This document shows, piece by piece, positions 1 through 5,532 of a DNA stretch of 6,621 bases. Every line of letters starts with the position of its first letter. Position 1 is the first letter of the stretch. The translations under genes and the position numbers were made by a program. The notes beneath the pieces are model-generated. The model ran no database searches, was not told where the DNA came from, and saw only the letters and a program-made list of their open reading frames with translations. The DNA comes from an uncultured Alphaproteobacteria bacterium (GTDB lineage: Bacteria > Pseudomonadota > Alphaproteobacteria > CAAHEQ01 > UBA3637), in assembly GCA_944391545.1 (NCBI GenBank), contig CALXTZ010000069.1, forward strand, positions 1-6,621. Direction: 5' to 3'.

Positions 1-249
1 GGTACCACGCGACGTCACATCGTAAATCGTCTCGTTCGCCCGGTGTTTGTTCATGGCGTATGTAAACCCGACCAGAGCCGTAATGGACAAAACGCCGATA
101 ATGGCGAGGACGCCCAGCATTTCCAAAAGAGTTCGGCCTGTGTGCCCCGAACGGCCGGAGCGCATTCCCCGCGTCCCCGTCCCGGCTGGTGGAAAAGCGG
201 TTTCTGTCGCATGGACGGAACGATCTTCTTGTTGTGTGTGGTGTGTCAT
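1..249 (-). CDS. Prepilin-like protein with class III signal, 3'-truncated by the window edge
   Basis: 83 codons are visible from the ATG at 249-247 to the left edge with no stop, so the C-terminal part is missing. Residues 38-52 read GRTLLEMLGVLAIIG, a prepilin peptidase site: Gly38 at -1, Arg39 at +1, Glu43 at +5, then a hydrophobic helix to about residue 64, followed by a polar stretch rich in basic residues. Proteins of this kind (type IV pilins, type II secretion pseudopilins) are cleaved after the Gly by a PilD-like peptidase at the inner membrane and pack by their N-terminal helices. Arg at +1, where most have Phe or Met, is unusual. The 38-residue leader is long; an internal ATG at residue 29 would give a more normal 10-residue leader, but I see no clear ribosome binding site before it, whereas a purine-rich AAAGAGAGAGA precedes the first ATG. 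The missing C-terminal part would decide whether it is a pilus subunit or a secreted protein that uses this signal. The prepilin call is firm, the role unknown. Confidence 0.8.
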   Translation of the reverse strand, partial: MTHHTQQEDRSVHATETAFPPAGTGTRGMRSGRSGHTGRTLLEMLGVLAIIGVLSITALVGFTYAMNKHRANETIYDVTSRGT

Positions 250-386
250 AGTCTCTCTCTTTTTTTTAATAATACGCGCTTTAACTTTTCAAGACTTGAT
301 AGTTGATTATGATTTTTCATCCTTTTCCCTTGTTCTTTCTAATTCTACCCCCCTCCCCCGACATCTGTCAAGCAGATTCTGCACAC

Positions 387-412
387 AAAAAAAGAGGCCA
401 AACGGCCCCTTC
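387..412 (-). terminator. Rho-independent terminator of the lptB operon
   Basis: Read on the minus strand, AGGGGCC, loop GTTT and GGCCTCT form a 7-bp stem with one G-T pair (plus-strand 393-410), followed at once by a run of seven T (387-393). It lies about 35 bases after the lptB stop codon and before the prepilin-like gene, so it should end the operon. The other orientation has no T run, so it works in one direction only. Confidence 0.85.
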
Positions 413-444
413 CATAAAACACATCGAATAAACCGAATCTTTAT

Positions 445-1191
445 TTATATTGAAAAAGATTCACCCAAATAAATTTTACGAACCCGTTCATCCTCGACAA
501 TCTCAGACGGTGTTCCTTCCTTTAACATCACGCCGTCGCTTAAAATATAAGCCCGGTCAATAATCCCCAATGTTTCGCGCACATTATGATCCGTGATTAA
601 AACACCCAAGCCCCGATTCTTCAAATGACCGACCAAATCCCGAATCTCCGCCACAGCAATCGGATCAATCCCCGCCAGCGGCTCATCCAACAAAATAAAA
701 GACGGATTAGAAGCCAAAGCCCGCGCAATCTCCAACCGCCGCCGCTCGCCGCCAGACAAAGCCTTTGAAGAACAACTGCGTAAATGCGCAATTGAAAATT
801 CCCCCAACAACGCGTCTAACCGTGCTGCCCGTTGTTCCGGATCCGGTTCCACAATTTCCAAAACCGCCATAATATTTTCTTCGACCGTCAATCCCCGAAA
901 AATAGACGATTCCTGCGGCAAATACCCGATTCCCAACCGAGACCGTTGATACATCGGCAAAGACGTAATATTAATCCCGTCCAACATAATTCGACCGAAA
1001 TCCGGTTTAATCAATCCCGTAATACAATAAAAGCAAGTCGTCTTTCCGGCACCGTTCGGCCCCAACAAACCGACCGCCTCACCTTGATGAACCGATAAGG
1101 AAATATTCTTCAAAACCGTCCGTTTCTTGTACGATTTTCCGATTTCTTGTGCAATTAATCCCTTGCTTTCATCCATTTTCTTATCCGACAT
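445..1191 (-). CDS. lptB: LPS export ABC transporter ATP-binding protein LptB
   Basis: LptB is the cytoplasmic ATPase of the LptB2FGC complex; its ATP hydrolysis pulls LPS out of the inner membrane and pushes it into the periplasmic bridge. All ABC motifs are intact: Walker A GPNGAGKTT at residues 44-52, Q-loop LPQESS at 91-96, signature LSGGERRR at 145-152, Walker B FILLDEP at 165-171 and H-loop TDHNV at 200-204. The C-terminal YLGESF resembles the YLGEDF end of E. coli LptB, and the length (248, against 241 in E. coli) fits. The ATG at 1191 lies 9 bases after the preceding stop and lacks an evident Shine-Dalgarno. The second ATG at 1176 (residue 6) has GGATAAG just upstream and would give 243 residues, so the true start may be there. 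It is the last gene of the operon. The permease subunits LptF and LptG are not in the window, as is normal. Confidence 0.97.
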   Translation of the reverse strand: MSDKKMDESKGLIAQEIGKSYKKRTVLKNISLSVHQGEAVGLLGPNGAGKTTCFYCITGLIKPDFGRIMLDGINITSLPMYQRSRLGIGYLPQESSIFRGLTVEENIMAVLEIVEPDPEQRAARLDALLGEFSIAHLRSCSSKALSGGERRRLEIARALASNPSFILLDEPLAGIDPIAVAEIRDLVGHLKNRGLGVLITDHNVRETLGIIDRAYILSDGVMLKEGTPSEIVEDERVRKIYLGESFSI

Positions 1192-1200
1192 TTATTAAGT

Positions 1201-2253
1201 TTAATTTACTTTATCTTTTTTTAGCTGACTTGGCAACAAAATACCGCGAACACGGCCGGACGATTGCACTGCTCCGTCCGCCGCATGCATTTGGCTGACC
1301 CCGGTTCGCATATCCATCACCGCTTTAGCCCCCGTCATTTCCCCTTCATCCCGAACGATGCGAACTTTTCCGGTAACCGTCGCCGTTTGTTTTAAAACAT
1401 CATAAACAGCCTTGTCTCCGTAAACCGTTTCCGTCGGCGTAACGATTTTAACATGACCCGTCGCCGTCATCCGCCGCAGCTCATATTTATTTTTCTCCGG
1501 CTGGGTAAAGTACCCCGTAATCATATCCGCATTCAATTTATTGACTTCCTCGGTCAAAGTCGCATTTTCTTTTGCCGTCATCGTTTGTGCCGTTTGCCGA
1601 ACTTCCATGCCGTCTGTCGACGTAATCACGTATGTTTTGCCTTTTTTATCATCTTTCAACACCAATCGCGATTGACCGTGAAAATCAATTTTATCGCCGT
1701 TATCGAACAAATAAAAACCTTCAGCTTTCAAATTCCCTTTAGGCCCGTCAATCGTCACAACATCCGGGCTTGACGCTGTTTCTTCGCGATGATTCATCGT
1801 CACGTTCGATAAATAAGCCACATAGCCGTTGTCAGTCGTTACTTTAACCTGCTCTTGGAAAATCAAAATTTCTTTGTCTTGGTAAAAAAACGCAAACGGC
1901 GAAGAAGAAACAATTTTAACGCCCGAATTTAATGTCATATGACCAACGGGATCGTCCAACTTAACCAGCTTTTGTTCAGGATCGGTTTCCAAAACTTTTT
2001 CGGAGATAATGGTAAACGGCTGACCTTTTTTGTCTTCAGATAAAAACTTAACTTTAGCCATATCAATCGAAGCCGACCGATTAAAAGAAATCCTGCTTTG
2101 TTTAAATAAAGAATCCAGAAAATCTCGTTGTTTGGCGATTTGCGGCCAAAGCAGCAAAGCTGCTGCCGTCAAACCGGCCAACGTCATCAGCACCAGCTTC
2201 ATCCGGCGCACAAAACGATGATGGCGTTTGATTTTCTTGGATGGATTTTTCAC
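1201..2253 (-). CDS. lptC: LptC-LptA fusion: membrane-anchored LPS transport bridge protein
   Basis: A 350-residue protein in one uninterrupted frame. Residues 1-17 are strongly basic, 18-36 form one transmembrane segment, and about 50-200 match the LptC beta-jellyroll (DVVTIDGPKGNLKAEGF at 164-180 is typical). From about 207 a second OstA/LptA-like domain follows: STDGMEVRQ at 212-220, TVYGDKAVYDV at 276-286, TATVTGKVRIVRDEGEMTGA at 290-309, and the ending RVRGILLPSQLKKDK, close to the RVTTVLVPSQLQDK end of E. coli LptA as I remember it. E. coli LptC has 191 residues, so this protein is about 160 too long for LptC alone, and no separate lptA lies between lptC and lptB, where it normally sits. 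I infer a natural LptC-LptA fusion. The start is a GTG directly after the kdsD stop, with GGGGTGG five bases upstream; the next in-frame ATG (residue 18) would remove the basic head and has no ribosome site. The LptC call is firm; the fusion is likely. Confidence 0.9.
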   Translation of the reverse strand: MKNPSKKIKRHHRFVRRMKLVLMTLAGLTAAALLLWPQIAKQRDFLDSLFKQSRISFNRSASIDMAKVKFLSEDKKGQPFTIISEKVLETDPEQKLVKLDDPVGHMTLNSGVKIVSSSPFAFFYQDKEILIFQEQVKVTTDNGYVAYLSNVTMNHREETASSPDVVTIDGPKGNLKAEGFYLFDNGDKIDFHGQSRLVLKDDKKGKTYVITSTDGMEVRQTAQTMTAKENATLTEEVNKLNADMITGYFTQPEKNKYELRRMTATGHVKIVTPTETVYGDKAVYDVLKQTATVTGKVRIVRDEGEMTGAKAVMDMRTGVSQMHAADGAVQSSGRVRGILLPSQLKKDKVN

Positions 2254-3213
2254 CTAAACCACCCCGGCTTGTAAACATCTGTGAAGATGCAACACACCGA
2301 CCGGGTGTTGACCTTCCACCACAAACAAAGTTGTAATTTTTTGATCGTTCATCATCCGCACCGCTTCGGCAGCCAACAAATCCCCCGTCACTGTTTTCGG
2401 ATGGCTTGTCATAACATCTCCGGCTGTTTGAGACAACATATTCATACTCATGTGCCGGCGCAGGTCCCCGTCCGTAATAATGCCGACCAAATCTCCGGCA
2501 TCATCCGTAATACCGACGCATCCTAAACTTTTGGCCGTCATTTCAATCAACGCATCCGACATCGGCGTATTTATTTTCACAATCGGCATGTCATCGCCTT
2601 TGACCATCAATTCTTTGGCTTTCAATAACATCGCGCCCAATTTTCCGCCCGGATGACGAACCTTATATTGTTCCCGAGAAAAGCCTTTCATTTCCAACAA
2701 CGTCATGGCTAACGCATCGCCCAAAGCCAAGCTCAACGTCGTCGAAGTCGTCGGCGCCATCCCGAAAGAACAAGCCTCTTCAAACGGCGGATAACACAAA
2801 ATTAAATCAGACGCTTTGGCCAACGTGCTTTCGCGATTGCCGACCATACAAATCATCGGAATACCGAACCGGCGCGAATAAGCAATCACATCGGCCAATT
2901 CTTTAGACTCACCGGAATTAGACAACGCCAAAATCGTATCATCAGTCGTAAACATGCCTAAGTCCCCGTGGCTGGCTTCGGCCGGATGCACAAAGAAAGC
3001 CGGCGTTCCGACAGAGGCCAACGTTGCTGCAATTTTTTTACCGATATGGCCGCTTTTACCCATGCCGGTGACAATCACGCGGCCTTTCGTTTTAAAAAGC
3101 ATTTGAACGGCATTATAAAAGTCATCGCCCAATTCAGCAGACAGCTTTTTAACGGCATCTGCTTCCATATCCAACACATGCTTACCTACATGGATAATCT
3201 CTTGTTTTTCCAT
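2254..3213 (-). CDS. kdsD: Arabinose-5-phosphate isomerase KdsD (KpsF/GutQ family)
   Basis: KdsD interconverts D-ribulose 5-phosphate and D-arabinose 5-phosphate, the first committed step to Kdo of the LPS inner core; it acts in the cytoplasm. The 319 residues hold an N-terminal SIS sugar-isomerase domain (about 35-180), with GMGKSGHIGKK at 50-60 and SNSGESKEL at 98-106, followed by two CBS domains (about 205-255 and 265-319). Residues matching the E. coli catalytic set are all present with a constant offset of six: Lys53, Glu105, Glu146 and His187 (in VRHPGG); His82 in ASHGDLG is kept as well. The ATG has AGAGGA four bases upstream. It lies 22 bases after nrnC and directly abuts lptC, which ties Kdo supply to LPS transport. 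The paralogues GutQ and KpsF have the same fold, but the LPS neighbourhood favours KdsD. Confidence 0.95.
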   Translation of the reverse strand: MEKQEIIHVGKHVLDMEADAVKKLSAELGDDFYNAVQMLFKTKGRVIVTGMGKSGHIGKKIAATLASVGTPAFFVHPAEASHGDLGMFTTDDTILALSNSGESKELADVIAYSRRFGIPMICMVGNRESTLAKASDLILCYPPFEEACSFGMAPTTSTTLSLALGDALAMTLLEMKGFSREQYKVRHPGGKLGAMLLKAKELMVKGDDMPIVKINTPMSDALIEMTAKSLGCVGITDDAGDLVGIITDGDLRRHMSMNMLSQTAGDVMTSHPKTVTGDLLAAEAVRMMNDQKITTLFVVEGQHPVGVLHLHRCLQAGVV

Positions 3214-3217
3214 TTTT

Positions 3218-3223
3218 TCCTCT
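3218..3223 (-). promoter_or_regulatory. Ribosome binding site of kdsD
   Basis: AGAGGA on the minus strand, four bases before the kdsD ATG, within the 22-base gap after nrnC. It shows that kdsD has its own initiation signal and does not depend on coupling to nrnC. Confidence 0.75.
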
Positions 3224-3235
3224 GTTATTCAAAAA

Positions 3236-3847
3236 TCAGTGTTCAAAAATATCAGGATTATCAAATCCCAATAAATCCAATTCCGCCCGTGCCGGGATGA
3301 AGTCAAAACACGCCTGCGCCAAAGCAGCACGATCTTCCCGTTTCAGCAATACATCCAGCTTTTCTTTTAACTGATGCAGATAAAGAACATCCCCGGCCGC
3401 ATATCCTTTTTGTTCTTCCGTCAAGTCCGGTGCACCCCAGTCGGAAACCTGTTGTTCTTTGGAAAGAGCAATTCCCAAAAACTCCTGACACAACGCTTTT
3501 AACCCATGCGACGAAGCACTGGGACGAACCAATTTATGCGCGATTTTCGTACAATAAACCGGCGCACACGTCACGCCTAAATACTGTTTAATCGCCGCCA
3601 CGTCAAACCGCGCAAAGTGAAAGATTTTCAACAAGTTCGGATCGCTTAAAACGCGTTTTAAATTTTCAGGTTCGACATCTTTCTGGATTTGAGTCAGGTA
3701 ACAGTTACCCTTACCGTCGCCGATTTGAACCAAACACAACCGATCGCGATGCAGGTTTAACCCCATCGTTTCCGTATCCACCGCTATTGAGTCTTGAAAA
3801 GTAACGTGATCAGGCAAATCGCCCTTAAAAAAGAATATTTGTCCCAT
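3236..3847 (-). CDS. nrnC: NrnC-type oligoribonuclease (often annotated ribonuclease D)
   Basis: A 203-residue 3'-5' exoribonuclease of the DEDDy group. The motifs are Exo I VDTETMGL at 23-30 (Asp24, Glu26), Exo II HFARFD at 77-82 (Asp82) and Exo III YAAGD at 149-153 (Tyr149, Asp153). The chain ends shortly after the exonuclease domain; the C-terminal HRDC domains of E. coli RNase D are absent. Length and sequence (HRDRLC, KIFHF, CTKIA, QQVSDW, DVLYLH, LDLLG) match NrnC of Bartonella and Brucella, which degrades very short RNAs and replaces Orn in many Alphaproteobacteria. A longer frame reaching 3913 is not the gene because it runs into tRNA-Leu; the ATG at 3847 has AAAGGA five bases upstream and starts 18 bases after the tRNA CCA end, so tRNA and mRNA probably share a transcript. 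The family is certain; NrnC rather than short RNase D is very likely. Confidence 0.93.
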   Translation of the reverse strand: MGQIFFFKGDLPDHVTFQDSIAVDTETMGLNLHRDRLCLVQIGDGKGNCYLTQIQKDVEPENLKRVLSDPNLLKIFHFARFDVAAIKQYLGVTCAPVYCTKIAHKLVRPSASSHGLKALCQEFLGIALSKEQQVSDWGAPDLTEEQKGYAAGDVLYLHQLKEKLDVLLKREDRAALAQACFDFIPARAELDLLGFDNPDIFEH

Positions 3848-3852
3848 AAATT

Positions 3853-3858
3853 TCCTTT
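3853..3858 (-). promoter_or_regulatory. Ribosome binding site of nrnC
   Basis: AAAGGA on the minus strand, five bases before the ATG at 3847. It lies entirely within the 18 bases between the tRNA-Leu CCA and the start codon, which fixes the start and excludes the longer frame through the tRNA. Confidence 0.8.
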
Positions 3859-3865
3859 CAATAGA

Positions 3866-3950
3866 TGGTGCCCAGAAGAGGACTCGAACCTCCATGTCTT
3901 GCAACACTCGCACCTGAAACGAGCGCGTCTACCAATTCCGCCATCTGGGC
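3866..3950 (-). tRNA. tRNA-Leu (anticodon CAG)
   Basis: 85 bases including an encoded CCA. The acceptor GCCCAGA pairs perfectly with TCTGGGC, discriminator A. The anticodon stem CTCGT/GCGAG (one T-G pair) closes the loop TTCAGGT, which puts CAG at the anticodon and reads CUG. The long variable arm TGTT-GCAA-GACA forms a 4-bp stem with a GNRA-type loop, as expected for class II tRNA-Leu. The T arm is GGAGG/CCTCT around TTCGAGT. It is the first element of the minus-strand operon, 18 bases before nrnC. Confidence 0.97.
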
Positions 3951-3971
3951 TTTATAAGACGTAATGCGTTA

Positions 3972-4000
3972 GAAATATCGCGCTTTTGCATAAATGTCAA
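3972..4000 (-). promoter_or_regulatory. Sigma-70 promoter of tRNA-Leu and the nrnC-kdsD-lptC-lptB operon
   Basis: On the minus strand a consensus -35 TTGACA (3995-4000) is followed after 17 bases by TATTTC (3972-3977), a moderate -10. Transcription would start near 3965, about 15 bases before the mature tRNA 5' end. An A/T-rich stretch (about 4001-4020) upstream could act as an UP element. No other convincing promoter is visible between here and lptB, so it probably drives the whole operon. Confidence 0.6.
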
Positions 4001-4040
4001 TCTTTTTTTAAAGGAAAGTTTTTCTTTGCACATCGAGGAC

Positions 4041-4068
4041 TTGACTTATCAATAAAACGGCCTATAAT
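4041..4068 (+). promoter_or_regulatory. Sigma-70 promoter of glyQS
   Basis: TTGACT (4041-4046), 16 bases, then a perfect TATAAT (4063-4068). Transcription should start near 4075, giving a leader of about 40 bases to the preferred start codon at 4116. The leader is too short for a T-box or riboswitch. Its -35 lies 40 bases from the -35 of the divergent tRNA promoter. Confidence 0.8.
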
Positions 4069-4102
4069 GCCGATTTAGTTTTTAGGAACAATCAAATTGT
4101 AT

Positions 4103-4106
4103 GGAG
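4103..4106 (+). promoter_or_regulatory. Ribosome binding site deciding the glyQS start
   Basis: GGAG nine bases before the ATG at 4116. The alternative ATG at 4101 has only AGGA at a poor 13-base distance. The choice of 4116 is also supported by the N-terminus: MAATSMDQLVSLCKRRGF lines up without a gap with the start of Thermus glycyl-tRNA synthetase as I recall it. Confidence 0.6.
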
Positions 4107-4115
4107 TATTTTAAA

Positions 4116-5483
4116 ATGGCTGCAACCTCGATGGATCAATTGGTCAGTTTATGCAAACGCCGCGGATTTATTTTTCAAAATGCCGATATTTACGGCGGAT
4201 TACAAGGCGTTTATGATTACGGTCCTTTGGGGATTGAGCTGAAAAACAACCTGAAAGCGGCTTGGTGGCGGTCGATGGTTTATGAACGTGACGATGTCGA
4301 AGGATTGGATGCGGCAATTTTAACGCACCGTAAAGTATTGCAATACAGCGGGCATGAAGCGACTTTTACCGATCCGCTGTGCGATTGTAAGAAGTGCAAA
4401 GCACGGATGCGCGCCGATCATATCAAAGACGGCAAATGCCCGAATTGCGGCTCTACGGATTTAACGGAACCGAGACCCTTTAATTTGATGTTCAAGACAA
4501 CGGTCGGCCCGATTGAAGACGGAACCAATTATGCTTATTTGCGTCCAGAAACGGCTCAAGCTATTTTTACACAGTTCAAAAACGTCGTTGATTCAACGTC
4601 TCGTAAAGTGCCGTTCGGCATTGCCCAAATCGGAAAATCTTTCCGTAATGAAATTACGCCGCGCAATTTTGTCTTCCGCGTTCGTGAGTTTGAACAAATG
4701 GAATTGGAATTTTTCGTTAAACCCGGAACAGACGAAGAATGGCACGAAAAGTGGAAAGAAGCGCGTGTCAAATGGTGGGAGGAACAAGGTTTAAAACCGG
4801 AAAACATCCACATTCACAAAATTGCAAAAGAAGATTTGGCGCACTATTCCAAAGCAACGTATGACATTGAATTTCAATTCCCGCACGGTGTGGAAGAATT
4901 GGAAGGCATTGCCAACCGAACGGATTATGACTTGGGAAATCACACGCGTTACCAAAATGAATTAGGGTTGACGGCGCATGTTCATGAAAACAAAGACAGC
5001 GAAGCCAAGTTGGCGGTTTTTGATGATCAGGAAAAGAAGTGGTTTGTTCCGTTTGTGATTGAACCATCTGCCGGTGTGGATCGCGGCGTTTTGGCTGTTT
5101 TGACGGAAGCGTATACGGAAGAAACACTGCCCAACGGCGAAACGCGGATTGTGTTAAAATTGAAAAAACACCTGGCTCCGGTAAAAGTAGCCGTGATACC
5201 GCTGAAACGGAATAATCCGGATATTATGCAAAAAGCACATGAAATCAAAAACATGCTGTTGAAAACGGGTATCGGTCGTGTCATGTTGGAAGATTCCGGG
5301 AACATCGGGAAAGCTTATCGTCGTCATGATGAAATCGGAACGCCGATTTGTGTGACGGTTGACTTTGAAACGATTGAAAAACAACCGGCTACCGTCACGA
5401 TCCGTGATCGCGACACGATGGCTCAAGAGCGAATTGCCGTTGATGAGCTGGCAGATTATCTGAAAAAACAATTTATGGCTTAA
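4116..5483 (+). CDS. glyQS: Glycine--tRNA ligase, single-chain alpha2 (homodimeric) type
   Basis: Charges tRNA-Gly with glycine in the cytoplasm. Counted from the ATG at 4116 (455 residues): class II motif 1 around GVYDYGPLG (31-39), motif 2 FRNEITPRN (176-184) continuing into FRVREFEQMELEFF, and motif 3 with GVDRGVLAVL (320-329). A zinc-ribbon-like insertion carries CDCKKC (89-94) and CPNC (108-111). The C-terminal ~100 residues, from about HLAPVKVAVIPL, form the HGTP anticodon-binding domain. This is the alpha2 type known from Thermus, Gram-positives, Bacteroidetes, archaea and eukaryotes, not the alpha2beta2 GlyQ/GlyS enzyme of most Proteobacteria, and many segments are near-identical to the Thermus protein. 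Starting at 4101 would add five residues, less likely. It has its own promoter, is divergent from the tRNA-Leu operon and ends at a strong terminator, so it is a single-gene unit. Confidence 0.96.
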   Translation: MAATSMDQLVSLCKRRGFIFQNADIYGGLQGVYDYGPLGIELKNNLKAAWWRSMVYERDDVEGLDAAILTHRKVLQYSGHEATFTDPLCDCKKCKARMRADHIKDGKCPNCGSTDLTEPRPFNLMFKTTVGPIEDGTNYAYLRPETAQAIFTQFKNVVDSTSRKVPFGIAQIGKSFRNEITPRNFVFRVREFEQMELEFFVKPGTDEEWHEKWKEARVKWWEEQGLKPENIHIHKIAKEDLAHYSKATYDIEFQFPHGVEELEGIANRTDYDLGNHTRYQNELGLTAHVHENKDSEAKLAVFDDQEKKWFVPFVIEPSAGVDRGVLAVLTEAYTEETLPNGETRIVLKLKKHLAPVKVAVIPLKRNNPDIMQKAHEIKNMLLKTGIGRVMLEDSGNIGKAYRRHDEIGTPICVTVDFETIEKQPATVTIRDRDTMAQERIAVDELADYLKKQFMA

Positions 5484-5487
5484 AAGC

Positions 5488-5517
5488 AAGAGGCTCTTTG
5501 AACAGAGCCTCTTTTTT
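5488..5517 (+). terminator. Rho-independent terminator after glyQS, probably shared with the convergent gene
   Basis: A perfect 10-bp stem AAGAGGCTCT/AGAGCCTCTT (5488-5497 and 5504-5513) with loop TTGAAC, and a run of six T (5512-5517). It begins four bases after the glyQS stop. On the minus strand the same stem is followed by TTGCTTTT-like sequence, so it may also end the convergent cysteine-rich gene that stops at 5533. Confidence 0.92.
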
Positions 5518-5532
5518 AAGCAAAGTGTTTAT

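Larger units (their letters stand above)
445..3950 (-). other. Probable transcription unit tRNA-Leu-nrnC-kdsD-lptC-lptB
   Basis: All five elements are on the minus strand with gaps of 18, 22, 0 and 9 bases, one strong promoter before the tRNA (3972-4000) and one terminator after lptB (387-412). I see no convincing internal promoter. In many Alphaproteobacteria lptB is followed by rpoN; here the unit ends instead. Confidence 0.7.

Noticed and set aside
265..292. Possible promoter TTGAAA-16-ATTAAA on the minus strand before the prepilin-like gene
   Set aside because: Both boxes are poor and the region is A/T-rich, so several equal alternatives exist. A promoter is expected here but cannot be placed.
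435..462. Inverted repeat GAATCTTT/AAAGATTC around the lptB stop codon
   Set aside because: 8-bp stem with a 12-base loop and no T run on either strand; A/T-rich and probably chance. The real terminator is at 387-412.
43..472. Overlapping plus-strand open frames at the left end
   Set aside because: They lie opposite the prepilin-like gene, the terminator and the lptB end, show no family features and end in low-complexity sequence.
3848..3913. N-terminal extension of the nrnC frame by 22 codons
   Set aside because: It runs into the 3' half of tRNA-Leu; the ATG at 3847 has a good ribosome binding site and matches family length.
4101..4115. ATG at 4101 as start of glycyl-tRNA synthetase
   Set aside because: Its AGGA is 13 bases away; the ATG at 4116 has GGAG at nine bases and matches the family N-terminus. 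It cannot be fully excluded.
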